DNA of 64,000 nucleotides from Cognatiluteimonas telluris (GTDB lineage: Bacteria > Pseudomonadota > Gammaproteobacteria > Xanthomonadales > Xanthomonadaceae), in contig NZ_JAANOY010000002.1 in NCBI RefSeq assembly GCF_011320095.1, positions 124,001 through 188,000 of the forward strand, in the 5' to 3' direction. This document shows, piece by piece, positions 1 to 7,353 of the stretch. A program made the translations under genes and the position numbers. The notes under the pieces are model-generated. The model searched no databases and had not been told where the DNA came from. It saw only the letters and a list, made by a program, of their open reading frames with translations. Position 1 is the first letter of the stretch, and the number at the start of each line of letters is the position of its first letter.

Positions 1-13
1 CGAAGGAGCAAAC

Positions 14-214
14 ATGCAGCAGAGTGACCAGGCGCCACTGGCGCACAACATCCCCGACGCCTGCCGGCGCATCGGGGTGGGCCGGAGTTCGATCTACGGC
101 CTGATCAAGTCCGGCGAGATCCGCGCCATTAAGATCGCCGGTCGCACGCTAATCCCCGAGGAGGACCTGCAGCGGATCGTTTCCGATCGGCTGAAGCCGG
201 GCGGTGCGAAGTGA
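14..214 (+). CDS. AlpA/excisionase-type helix-turn-helix protein
   Basis: This 66-residue protein is almost entirely one small MerR-like winged HTH of the excisionase/AlpA type. An N-terminal helix (about residues 12-20) is followed by the turn and recognition segment VGRSSIYGLIKSG (about 22-34), then a basic beta-hairpin wing (IRAIKIAGRTLIPEEDL) that touches the minor groove in this family. Such proteins serve as recombination directionality factors or as transcription activators of phage and island genes. AAGGAG lies a few bases upstream of the ATG. The next gene starts inside its stop codon, so the two are translationally coupled. Its place ahead of a replication initiator is typical of phages and phage satellites. 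The family call is strong, but the exact role (Xis or AlpA activator) is inferred. Confidence 0.8.
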   Translation: MQQSDQAPLAHNIPDACRRIGVGRSSIYGLIKSGEIRAIKIAGRTLIPEEDLQRIVSDRLKPGGAK

Positions 215-447
215 GCGCGGACCCTGCCAGGCTCTACGCCGCTCAGTTCAAGCCCGACGCTGAGGTGCTCCGGCGCATGTGTGGTGAGCTCGGGGAAGGC
301 TTGGCGACGCAGCTAGCCGAGCTCCAGCGGTCGCCGCACCTGGACCGCTGCGATCGGATCCTGGCCAACCTCGAAGGCGCCGCTATCCACGTTCGCACGA
401 TGCGCGCAGCAATGCTGAGCGAAGGGAACGGGGGCAATGGCCGATGA
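211..447 (+). CDS. Small hypothetical phage protein
   Basis: This is a 78-residue protein starting at GTG, where the GTGA overlaps the stop of the upstream HTH gene; the next gene starts at 437, inside its 3' end. The three genes therefore form a tightly coupled cassette. I do not recognise a family. The sequence is predicted to be mostly alpha-helical (LRRMCGELGEGLATQLAEL and a second helical stretch near the C-terminus), with no membrane segment or signal peptide. Its position between an excisionase-type regulator and a replication initiator suggests an accessory replication or regulatory role, but nothing in the sequence proves this. Coding status is supported by the overlaps on both sides. 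Confidence 0.6.
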   Translation: MSADPARLYAAQFKPDAEVLRRMCGELGEGLATQLAELQRSPHLDRCDRILANLEGAAIHVRTMRAAMLSEGNGGNGR

Positions 448-1138
448 CCGCGGGAGCCTGTTGCAGCGCCACCTGCTGCTCGTGCAGGCCCTCTGCGACC
501 CGGAGCTCAGCAAGGGCGATTGCCAGGTGCTGGCCATGATCGGAACGCACGCCGGCAAGACAGGCACGTCCTGGCCGGGTGTCGATCGCATCGCTGCAAA
601 GGCAGGCATCCATCGGTCCACGGTGATTCGCTCGGTCGACAACCTGGAGGCCCGCGGATACGTCCAGGTATCACGCAAACGAGGGCTGGCCAACCGTTAC
701 CAGATGGCCCTAGCTAGTAGCGCCGACGCTACTAGTACCAGTAGCACCCACGCTACTAGTGAGGCAGGTGCACCAGTAGCGCCCACGCACACGACTAGTA
801 GCGCCGACGCTACCCGACCAGTAGCGCCCACGCTACGGGACCCGTCGCGCCCACGCTACCCGAACTCAGCTTTTGAACTCAGCTCTTCTAACTCAGAAAA
901 AAGAACTCAGCCGCCTGCGGCGCCATCTTTCGATGAGTGGATCAAGCAAGAGCCTGAACATGAGACCGCTGAGGAAGGGGAAAAGCGTCGGCAGTTGCAG
1001 CGAGAGATGATCCGTGCCGAATACCTGGAAATCCGGGAGAGCTATCCCAAGCACGCGGCACTGATGCTGAGGACATTTCCACAGCACCTTGCCGACCTGA
1101 TGCCAGACAACGGCCGCCTACCACCACTGGAGGCCTGA
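437..1138 (+). CDS. Lambda-O-like replication initiator with internal origin
   Basis: This 233-residue protein has an N-terminal winged-helix DNA-binding domain (about residues 20-90; GVDRIAAKAGIHRSTVIRSV is the HTH). That domain resembles the HTH_36-type domain of phage and plasmid replication proteins. Residues about 93-141 are a low-complexity linker rich in Ser, Ala, Thr and Pro, encoded by six palindromic iterons. The next stretch is encoded by AT-rich short repeats. The C-terminal part (about 160-233) is charged and helical and could contact host helicase-loading factors. An initiator that carries its own iterons and melting region inside its gene is the arrangement of lambda O. The winged helix is clear, while the initiator role is inferred from the DNA repeats and the phage context. 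A simple transcription regulator is the main alternative. Confidence 0.72.
   Translation: MADDRGSLLQRHLLLVQALCDPELSKGDCQVLAMIGTHAGKTGTSWPGVDRIAAKAGIHRSTVIRSVDNLEARGYVQVSRKRGLANRYQMALASSADATSTSSTHATSEAGAPVAPTHTTSSADATRPVAPTLRDPSRPRYPNSAFELSSSNSEKRTQPPAAPSFDEWIKQEPEHETAEEGEKRRQLQREMIRAEYLEIRESYPKHAALMLRTFPQHLADLMPDNGRLPPLEA
714..859. repeat. Six palindromic iterons (candidate phage origin)
   Basis: Six copies of an imperfect 16-base palindrome close to GTAGCGCCCACGCTAC begin at 717, 741, 776, 798, 821 and 844. Steps are 24, 35, 22, 23 and 23 bases, so most copies are about two helical turns apart. The first copy extends to a perfect 9-base inverted repeat, 714-722 against 727-735, around CCGA. 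The third (GCAC end) and sixth (GTCG start) are degenerate. They lie wholly inside the reading frame of the winged-helix protein, as the origin iterons do in lambda O. Binding by the encoded protein is inferred. Confidence 0.75.
862..910. repeat. AT-rich short direct repeats, candidate DNA-unwinding element
   Basis: Four copies of GAACTCAG or its variant TAACTCAG start at 862, 875, 889 and 903, spaced 13-14 bases apart. They sit in a stretch that is clearly AT-richer than the surrounding DNA and contains TTTT and an A-run. The stretch lies immediately after the last iteron. Iterons next to 13-base-spaced AT-rich repeats are the classic layout of a replication origin with an unwinding element. 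The melting function is inferred. Confidence 0.6.
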
Positions 1139-1299
1139 GGCGCCATGCGGGCTAACGCAGGGAGGGGGAGGGTCAATGTCTATCGGGGGCCGGTTCCTAG
1201 ACCACCTGTTCCCTCATGCATGGGTTTTTTTACTGGGGGAGAAATTCGAACCGAATGCAGTTTTCGGCCAAAAAACGTCTTTTCGCTGGGACCGTTTGA

Positions 1300-1551
1300 T
1301 TGAACTGCCTCCATTGCAATCGCAGCTTTGACCGTGGCGAAGGCGGTCGACCGCCGATCTACTGCAGCGCTGCCTGCCGAACTGGCGCCTGGCGGATCCG
1401 GCTCGCGATGAAGTCGCATCCAAGTGTGACGAAACCTATTGACGCGGAGTGCGCGCGCGCTAGTCTGGCGGCGTCCAGGACGGATCGCCTCACGGGCGAA
1501 CCCGACACCGGTCCGAAGTTGCGGCCAAGGCCACGCCGAAGCGCGCTCTGA
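1300..1551 (+). CDS. Small zinc-finger phage protein, possibly truncated
   Basis: This 83-residue reading frame contains a four-cysteine motif: CLHC near the N-terminus, then YCSAACR about 20 residues later with GRPP before it. The pattern CxxC...GRPP.YCS..CR is common in small zinc-ribbon proteins of phages and mobile elements. The only available start is a TTG directly after an in-frame stop, and there is no convincing ribosome-binding site, so the gene may be a 5'-truncated fragment. The C-terminal half is basic and low in complexity. It sits between the replication block and the capsid gene, where a terminase or HNH region would be expected in an intact phage. Confidence 0.4.
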   Translation: MNCLHCNRSFDRGEGGRPPIYCSAACRTGAWRIRLAMKSHPSVTKPIDAECARASLAASRTDRLTGEPDTGPKLRPRPRRSAL

Positions 1552-1583
1552 GATCAAGACCACTTGATCCGGGCGCGCTTTTT
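1541..1583 (+). terminator. Hairpin followed by a T-run ahead of the capsid gene
   Basis: GCGCGC (1541-1546) pairs with GCGCGC (1573-1578), and an inner perfect arm GATCAAG (1552-1558) pairs with CTTGATC (1563-1569). An internal bulge separates the two stems. TTTTT follows at 1579-1583. This fits a rho-independent terminator closing the early transcript, or a processing hairpin in the leader of the capsid gene, which starts at 1614. Confidence 0.5.
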
Positions 1584-1613
1584 GTTGCCCGGGTCGCAAC
1601 CAAGGACCCACCA

Positions 1614-3005
1614 ATGGACAACACCATCCACGATCTCCGGACCGTCATCGGCAACCGGACTAAAGCACTCACCGCGAAGGCCGAACTCGGCAAGCTGGGC
1701 ATCGTCCTCAAGGAACAGCGCGACGTTCCGGCCAACTGCCTCGAGCGATCCGAGGCATTGGAGCGTCGTGCAGAGCTGCGGCGAGCATCCAACGCCCTCA
1801 GCAGCCACGGCCGGGAAAAGCACGAGAACCTGACCGACAACTTGGTGACGGCCCTGGAATACGTGCACGCCGAGATCAACCTCATCTCGATCGGACTCGA
1901 CCTCGAAGACTCCGCGAACGCGCGCTTAGGCAGCGGCAGCGGCGCGGCCGAGAGCGAGCTGCGTGACCACAGCGGCCAAAAGATCGGCACGATGCTGGCC
2001 AACGCCGACCTCCGCGACGCAGGCCGGATCGCCGCCAAGCTGGGCGCCCACAGCAACTCCACGGGCGGCGACATGAGCCTGGGGGACTTCTTCCGCGGGG
2101 TCGCCGGCATGCGGACCAACGAAGCGGTCAGGGCCAGCCTCAGCGAGGGCACGAACAGCGCCGGCGGCTACACGGTGCCGAGCATCCTGCTTCCCGGGAT
2201 CCTCAATGCCCTAGTGCCGGCATCGGCGCTGCTGCAGGCAGGTGCCAACGTCGCGGTCATCAACCAGCAGGCCTCGTCCTTCAAGATCGCGGCCACGGAC
2301 ACCATCCCGACCGCGGCCTGGCGATCCGAAAACGGCAGCGTCGCGGAAAGTGATCCGGCGTTCCGCTCGATCACCATCACCCCGCGCAGCCTGGCCTTCC
2401 GGTTCAAGGTTTCCCGGGAGCTGCTGCAGGACTCGCCGGGGTTGGACACGGCGCTCCGTACGGCAATCGCGCAGGCCTTCGGCAAGGAGTTGGATCGCGC
2501 CGGCCTGCGAGGCAGCGGCACCGCTCCGGAGATCCGCGGTCTGCTGAACATCACTGGCGTCAATGCGGTCGACATGGCCCTTCCGGATGGCGCGGCGATG
2601 ACGAACTACAACAAGTTCATCAACGCCACCAGGCTGATCAAGGACGCAGATGCGCCGGCGCCCACTGCGGCCATTGTTTCGACTCGTGAGGATGAAACGA
2701 TCGCGCTCTTCGCGGACACCACTGGCCAGCCCCTGCGGCGTCCTGAAGCGCTCTCGGACTGGAAGTTCATCACCAGCTCCCAGATCCCCATCAATCTCAC
2801 GGTCGGGGCGTCCAGCGACTGCAGCGAGGCCTACGTCGGCAACTTCGGGCTCTTCACCTACTTCATCCGCGAAGGGGTCAGCGTCCAGCTGCTGAACGAG
2901 CTCTATGCCGAGACGGGCCAGGTCGGATTCGTCTGCCATACCCGGGTCGACGTCGCGGCGATGTACGCCAAGGCCTTCGCAGTCATCACCGGCATCACGG
3001 CGTAA
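1614..3005 (+). CDS. Phage major capsid protein, HK97 fold
   Basis: This 463-residue major head subunit has the HK97 family layout. An N-terminal helical scaffold-like delta region (about residues 1-150) is rich in charged coiled-coil-like segments. The conserved shell domain begins near DMSLGDFFRGV and includes SAGGYTVPSILLPGIL, the FRFKVSRELLQDSP block, the LDRAGLRGSGTAPEIRGLLN block and a C-terminal FVCHTRVDVAAMYAKAF strand. Those blocks are typical of siphovirus capsids of the HK97 type. The delta region is normally removed by a prohead protease, but no protease, portal or terminase gene is present nearby. The reading frame is intact. The gene is therefore either a survivor in a decayed prophage or the product of a large internal deletion. 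Confidence 0.92.
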   Translation: MDNTIHDLRTVIGNRTKALTAKAELGKLGIVLKEQRDVPANCLERSEALERRAELRRASNALSSHGREKHENLTDNLVTALEYVHAEINLISIGLDLEDSANARLGSGSGAAESELRDHSGQKIGTMLANADLRDAGRIAAKLGAHSNSTGGDMSLGDFFRGVAGMRTNEAVRASLSEGTNSAGGYTVPSILLPGILNALVPASALLQAGANVAVINQQASSFKIAATDTIPTAAWRSENGSVAESDPAFRSITITPRSLAFRFKVSRELLQDSPGLDTALRTAIAQAFGKELDRAGLRGSGTAPEIRGLLNITGVNAVDMALPDGAAMTNYNKFINATRLIKDADAPAPTAAIVSTREDETIALFADTTGQPLRRPEALSDWKFITSSQIPINLTVGASSDCSEAYVGNFGLFTYFIREGVSVQLLNELYAETGQVGFVCHTRVDVAAMYAKAFAVITGITA

Positions 3006-3195
3006 GCAGCTGGCCCGGTTACGCGGGCCTAAACGGGCCAGCCGGCGGTGCCCGCAACAACACCGGCAGCCGAGTGGCGTGAACCATCGTTGATGGGATT
3101 GAAAGCAACACGCCGCGCCTCGGTAGGCGCCGGGCCTTCGGGCCCGGATGCCTCCCATTGGCTCACCTCGCGTTTCCTGACTTAGGAGGTACTGC

Positions 3196-5739
3196 ATGAC
3201 CGAGAGCATCGGCACTGCCCGCCTTGACCTCGTGGTGGACACGTCGAACTTCGACGCGGGGGTCTCCAAGGCCAAGCGATCGACGGAGGACATGGCGAAG
3301 TCGGCGAAGAGGGCCGCCGACTCCATGGAGCAGAACTCCAAGCGCCAGGTCGCATCGCTGGAGAAGCAGATCGCCACCCTGGGCAAGTCCCGGGAAGAGA
3401 TCATCCGCTGGCGCATCGAGACGCAGACCGCCGGCGAGACGCAGAAGCGCCTGCTGGCAGCGCACGACGCGGCGACAGCGAAACTCATCACCGGCGGGAA
3501 GGCGATGAACGCCTACGGCCAGAGTGCAAAGCAGACAGCCGCAGCTTTGCGCGGTGTGCCCGCGCAGATCACCGACATCGCGGTCGCATTGCAGGGCGGC
3601 CAGCGCCCGCTGACTGTCTTCCTGCAGCAGGGCGGCCAACTGAAGGACATGTTCGGCGGCATTGTGCCGGCGGCGCGCGCGTTGGGTGGCGCGGTGCTGG
3701 GTCTGGTGAACCCCTACACGCTCGCCGCCGCGGCGACGTTCGGCCTGTTGCTCGCATGGAAGGAAGCCGCCGACGAAGCGGCCGACCTCAGCAAGGCGCT
3801 GATACTCACCGGCAACGCGGCCGAACTAACCTCGGGTCGCCTCTCTACGATGGTGCGGGACCTGGACGCCAGCACCAACGCCACGGCGCATGGCGCGAGT
3901 AGTGCATTGGCGGCGGTAGCCGCAACCGGCAAATTCACCACGGCACAGTTCGAAGAGGTCGCCAAGGCTGCGATCAATCTTCACGATGCAACGGGGCGAT
4001 CGATTCAGCAGACCATCGCAGAGTTTGCCTCTCTCGCTGACAAGCCACTCGATGCGATCGTCAAGCTCAATGACGCGATTGGTGACGGCACCAACGTCAC
4101 CCACTTCCTGACTGGCGAAACCCTCAGGCAAATCGAAGCGCTGAAGGAGCAGGGGCGGGAAGCCGATGCTGTCGCACTTGCCTTCAAGTTGTATTCCAGC
4201 GCGATCAACACGCGAACGCCTGAAGTGGTCGCAAACATTAGCGTGCTATCGGCCGCATGGCGCGACGTGTCACATGCCGCGGGCCAGGCTTTCGACAAGG
4301 TGGTGGACGGCTTCCGGCGCCAGGCAGGAGCCGCCAAGATCGCCGCTCAGATCCTCGCTGCGATTCCTGGCGGGCAGGGCACGGCAGCCGCCATCCTCGC
4401 AGCCACGCCGGCGAACGCGCAGCAGGCGAAGCCGAAGTTCAACATCATCACCGGCGAGGATTACGTCGACACGCCGGCCTATCGCGCTCGTCAGGCCGCT
4501 GAAGACGAGTTCGGCAAGATCCGCGAAAGCCATCTGTCGAAAGCCAAGCAACTGGAAACCGAGATCGCGCACATTCGAGACGTTGGGCGCAAGGCTGGGA
4601 TAAAGCAGTCCGAAATCGAAGAACAGGTTGCCGCCGCCCGTGCCGCGGCGGCGGCGTCGGGTGGGGGCGGTAAGACAGGAACCCGCACGCGAACTGCAAC
4701 CGCAGGGCGTGCGGCGCCGATCGACCTGACCAAGGGCGCGGCGGACGACCTCGCGAGGCAGGTTGCTACGGAGGATCGAGCCACGCAGTCCTTCCTGGAC
4801 ATGGTGGCGGCGCTGGATGGCCCGCTGGCACAGGCCGAACGAGAGCACCAGAAGCGGCTTGCGGAACTGGAGGCGCTGGCCAAGCAGTCTCCTACGGCAG
4901 CCGCAGGACTTGTGCAGGCGAAGGCGAAGGAGGCAGCGGCTTACGCGCACACCACCGAAGAAATCAAGAAGCAGCTCGACCCAGTGGGCCAGGTGCTAGC
5001 CGCGCAAGAGGCTGAAATCCGCATGATCGGCAAGACCAATGCCGAGCGCGCGGTGATGAACGCACTGATCGCCGCAGGGACGGACCTGCGCAGCGCCGAT
5101 GCCCAAGCGGCACTCGCGCAGGCGCGGGCGAACCAGACCGAGGCCGAATCTCGGCAGAAGGCCATCGACTTGATGGACGACTTCCGCCGGGGTGCATCCG
5201 ATGCGTTGACGGATTTCGTCACCGGCGCGAAGTCCGCGAAGGATGCACTCAAGGACTTCTTCAACGAGCTGGCGCAGCAGATCACCCGCGCCATTGCGGA
5301 CAAGTGGATCGATCAACTGTTCGGGCAGCAGGGCACCAACGGATCCGGCACGTCAGGCGGAGGCTGGCTGTCGGCGATTGCCGGCCTGGTCAGCGGTAGT
5401 GGCGGCGGCTGGGGCGGCATTGCGAAGGGTGCTGCATTCCCTGACGGCGTGACCGCATTCGCCAATGGTGGCGTTGTGGACCGCGCCACGATGTTCACCA
5501 GCGGCGGCCGTCTTGGCGTCTATGGCGAGGCCGGCCCTGAAGCGATCCTCCCGCTGCACAAGGGGCCGGACGGCAAGTTGGGTGTGCGGATGGAGCGAGC
5601 AACGGATGGAGGCCAAGGAAGATCGACTGTCGTCAATCAAACGGTTGTCGTGCAGGGATTGATGGACAGCAAAACCCCTGGACAGATCGCCCAAGCTTCA
5701 GGCCGGGAGCAAAGGCGCTGGATCAATCGGAACCGCTAG
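3196..5739 (+). CDS. Phage tail tape measure protein, lambda gpH family
   Basis: This 847-residue protein sets tail length in siphoviruses. The N-terminal part (about residues 1-330) matches the prophage tail length tape-measure domain (LVVDTSNFDAGVSKAKRSTE, PAQITDIAVALQGGQRPLTV, the hydrophobic segment GLVNPYTLAAAATFGLLLAW). The middle is helical. The C-terminal lambda-type tape-measure domain contains FRRGASDALTDFVTGAKSA and AIADKWIDQLFG, followed by the Gly-rich tail with GVYGEAGPEAILPL. An excellent ribosome-binding site (TAGGAGGT) precedes the ATG. The gene follows the capsid gene after only 190 bases, whereas an intact phage has several head-completion and tail genes between them. The frame itself is open throughout. 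Confidence 0.93.
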   Translation: MTESIGTARLDLVVDTSNFDAGVSKAKRSTEDMAKSAKRAADSMEQNSKRQVASLEKQIATLGKSREEIIRWRIETQTAGETQKRLLAAHDAATAKLITGGKAMNAYGQSAKQTAAALRGVPAQITDIAVALQGGQRPLTVFLQQGGQLKDMFGGIVPAARALGGAVLGLVNPYTLAAAATFGLLLAWKEAADEAADLSKALILTGNAAELTSGRLSTMVRDLDASTNATAHGASSALAAVAATGKFTTAQFEEVAKAAINLHDATGRSIQQTIAEFASLADKPLDAIVKLNDAIGDGTNVTHFLTGETLRQIEALKEQGREADAVALAFKLYSSAINTRTPEVVANISVLSAAWRDVSHAAGQAFDKVVDGFRRQAGAAKIAAQILAAIPGGQGTAAAILAATPANAQQAKPKFNIITGEDYVDTPAYRARQAAEDEFGKIRESHLSKAKQLETEIAHIRDVGRKAGIKQSEIEEQVAAARAAAAASGGGGKTGTRTRTATAGRAAPIDLTKGAADDLARQVATEDRATQSFLDMVAALDGPLAQAEREHQKRLAELEALAKQSPTAAAGLVQAKAKEAAAYAHTTEEIKKQLDPVGQVLAAQEAEIRMIGKTNAERAVMNALIAAGTDLRSADAQAALAQARANQTEAESRQKAIDLMDDFRRGASDALTDFVTGAKSAKDALKDFFNELAQQITRAIADKWIDQLFGQQGTNGSGTSGGGWLSAIAGLVSGSGGGWGGIAKGAAFPDGVTAFANGGVVDRATMFTSGGRLGVYGEAGPEAILPLHKGPDGKLGVRMERATDGGQGRSTVVNQTVVVQGLMDSKTPGQIAQASGREQRRWINRNR

Positions 5740-5791
5740 GCTATCGATGCCCCGCTGGATAAGCTAAGCGTCCGATTGAAGGGGGCGCGCA

Positions 5792-6037
5792 ATGGATCGG
5801 CATGACATCGAATCAAGCTCAGTCTTTGGCCAGATCATCGGTCTTGAAGTCGCGATTACCGCGTTGCTGGCATCCCATCCTGACAAGGAAGCGCTAAGGA
5901 CGGCCTTCCGCGCTGCGGAGGATATGGGCTTCACCTGGACGGAAGACACCTCTTTCGATCAAACGGGCCGCGGTGAAATAGCACAGAAGGCTTACATCGA
6001 GCTGATGAATAGACTTCGGGCCGCCGCGCGTCTGTAG
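5792..6037 (+). CDS. Small hypothetical protein downstream of the tape measure gene
   Basis: This 81-residue protein of unknown family is mostly helical, with a hydrophobic helix IIGLEVAITALLASHP (about 14-29) too interrupted to be a clear membrane segment. GAAGGGGGCG lies upstream of the ATG and can act as a ribosome-binding site. It sits between the tape measure gene and a csrA homologue on the same strand. No enzymatic motif is visible. It may be a host-derived or phage accessory gene. The regular spacing, start signal and acidic-helical composition support coding, but no function can be assigned. Confidence 0.55.
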   Translation: MDRHDIESSSVFGQIIGLEVAITALLASHPDKEALRTAFRAAEDMGFTWTEDTSFDQTGRGEIAQKAYIELMNRLRAAARL

Positions 6038-6066
6038 CAGGCAACGCCAATCACAAGGAAAGTGAA

Positions 6067-6237
6067 ATGCTGATCATCACGCGCAAGGAAGGCGAGGTTA
6101 TCGCCATTGGCGACGACATCCTGATCCAGGTAATGCTGGCCGACCCGCACGGGGTTCGCCTGGGCATCGCTGCGCCCCGTGACGTGGTAGTGCTGCGCGA
6201 GGAAGTGCTAGAGCGGCAACGGGAAGACGCTCCCTAG
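6067..6237 (+). CDS. csrA: CsrA/RsmA-family RNA-binding regulator, phage-borne
   Basis: This 56-residue protein has the full CsrA signature. It begins MLIITRKEGE, followed by IGDDILIQV, the GVRLGIAAPRDVVVLREEV core and a short charged tail. CsrA dimers bind GGA motifs in mRNA leaders and control translation and stability. The conserved Arg of VLREE (Arg44 in CsrA) and the N-terminal LxxTR motif are both present. AAGGAAA precedes the ATG. The gene follows phage tail genes on the same strand and ends just before a perfect hairpin. It is not the chromosomal csrA/rsmA, which normally sits near alaS and recA. As a phage-borne copy it could retune host regulation or titrate small RNAs; that is inference. 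Confidence 0.88.
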   Translation: MLIITRKEGEVIAIGDDILIQVMLADPHGVRLGIAAPRDVVVLREEVLERQREDAP

Positions 6238-6243
6238 CTAGTT

Positions 6244-6264
6244 CCGTCGCAAAACCTGCGACGG
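6244..6264. other. Perfect hairpin after csrA
   Basis: CCGTCGCA (6244-6251) pairs perfectly with TGCGACGG (6257-6264) around the loop AAACC. No T-run follows, so it is a weak terminator at best. A second imperfect stem starts nearby, with ATCTGCA (about 6284-6290) facing TGCAGAT further on and an inner ACCCC/GGGGT pairing. Both lie in the 130-base gap before the DUF3800 gene. Confidence 0.4.
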
Positions 6265-6367
6265 CAAATAACTATCCACAGTCTTATCTGCAACACCCCT
6301 ACTAGATGTGGGGGTAGGCTGCAGATGCTTGGCTATGCAAGCGCTTATCGCTTAGCTGGCTTAGCAA

Positions 6368-7093
6368 ATGGCAAGCCATTTTCGTCGTTACCGCTGTCAA
6401 GCCTTGCTAACCGGAGTTTTTGCCTTCCAAATAGATCCTGAAATAGGCATCAATCACTTAACCCTTGGCCATCCAGTGCTCGTACTGATAGATGAAAGTG
6501 GAGACCCGGGCTTTAAGGTCGTCCGCAAATCTTCCTCTCACTTCGTAATTGCGATGGTGATCTTTGACGACTTCTCCGAAGCAGAGAGGGCCGGTAAAGC
6601 AATCGCCAAGGCCAGGGACCGTCTAGGGGTCAAGCCGGAGTTTAAATTCTCGAAATGCCGCGATAAGGTGCGAGACGATTTCTTTGAGACGGTCTGCCCG
6701 ATGGGTTTTGTTGTGAGGGCGCTTGTTGTAGCGAAGTGCGACCTTTACAGCGATCATCTTCGAGGTGAGCCAAAGAAGTTCTATAACTTCTTCGTTCAGA
6801 AGCTGCTGCAAAACGATAACGGCGCTCTCAGGAACGCAATCGTAAAAATTGATGGCAGCGGAAGTCGCGAATTTCGCCGCGAATTAGGAGCCTATCTCCG
6901 TCGCCAGTTGCGTTCGGGGCAGATCAAGGATCTGAAGTTCAAGGACTCCTGCGGAGACTCGCTCGTGCAGCTTGCCGACATGTGCGCCGGCGCAATACAG
7001 CGCGCGAAGCGCAGCGACGATGCACAAGATGTGCGGTGGCTGCGAATGCTGCAGCGGGCCGGACGAATCGGCGATCTCTGGACTTTTCGCTGA
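6368..7093 (+). CDS. DUF3800 domain protein
   Basis: This protein of up to 241 residues has the DUF3800 family pattern. VLIDESGDPGF is near the N-terminus, a central basic region contains KPEFKFSK, and the C-terminal motif is DSLVQLADMCAGAIQRAKR. The acidic residues of DESGD and of QLADM are the conserved putative metal ligands of this RNase-H-like fold. The family is frequent in prophages and defence islands and is suspected to be a nuclease. The start is uncertain; the ATG at 6368 lacks a good ribosome-binding site, and a GTG at about 6478 would begin directly before the conserved LVLIDESGD. The gene is visibly lower in GC than its neighbours, consistent with separate acquisition. Function is not established. 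Confidence 0.78.
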   Translation: MASHFRRYRCQALLTGVFAFQIDPEIGINHLTLGHPVLVLIDESGDPGFKVVRKSSSHFVIAMVIFDDFSEAERAGKAIAKARDRLGVKPEFKFSKCRDKVRDDFFETVCPMGFVVRALVVAKCDLYSDHLRGEPKKFYNFFVQKLLQNDNGALRNAIVKIDGSGSREFRRELGAYLRRQLRSGQIKDLKFKDSCGDSLVQLADMCAGAIQRAKRSDDAQDVRWLRMLQRAGRIGDLWTFR

Positions 7094-7103
7094 GCAAAGA
7101 AAA

Positions 7104-7124
7104 AGGGGCGAACAAGTCGCCCCT
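7104..7124 (-). terminator. Hairpin with T-rich tail on the minus strand
   Basis: AGGGGCGA (7104-7111) pairs with TCGCCCCT (7117-7124) around ACAAG. Read on the minus strand, the stem is followed by TTTTTCTTT. It could stop readthrough from the tRNA unit or act at the end of the DUF3800 transcript as a bidirectional element. Confidence 0.5.
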
Positions 7125-7313
7125 CTATCCGCTCCCCCGGCCTAGCTAGGCGGTTGCCTAGCAAGCACACCCTACGGAGACGGTTCGGTCCGGAGGGGCT
7201 CGGTGCGCGCATTTGGCCTCATATGTGCCGCTACTGCAAGTGCTGTTGCAACGCTGAAAAGCGAGGATTAATTGTCATGAAGAATCAATTACGGAAGCGC
7301 TCCGGAAGAAATG

Positions 7314-7337
7314 AAAAAGGCCCGCCGAAGCGAGCCT
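7314..7337 (-). terminator. Rho-independent terminator of the tRNA-Ala/tRNA-Glu unit
   Basis: On the minus strand an 8-base stem with one mismatch (7337-7330 with 7325-7318) closes a TTCG tetraloop and is followed by five T residues. It lies 16 bases beyond the 3' end of tRNA-Glu in the direction of transcription, which is the expected place for the terminator. Confidence 0.65.
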
Positions 7338-7353
7338 AAGTCATTGACGCGAT

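Noticed and set aside
1226-1260. Possible tRNA remnant or attachment site, because the minus strand contains GGTTCGAAT
   Set aside because: The flanking bases do not form a T-arm stem and no acceptor stem or other arms are present.
3097-3107. GATTGAAAGC, resembling the end of some CRISPR repeats
   Set aside because: It occurs once, without spacing or any cas gene.
7154-7339. Small Cys-rich frame (CRYCKCCC) before the tRNA genes
   Set aside because: There is no good start signal, and it overlaps the tRNA terminator; it could be a remnant but is not supported.
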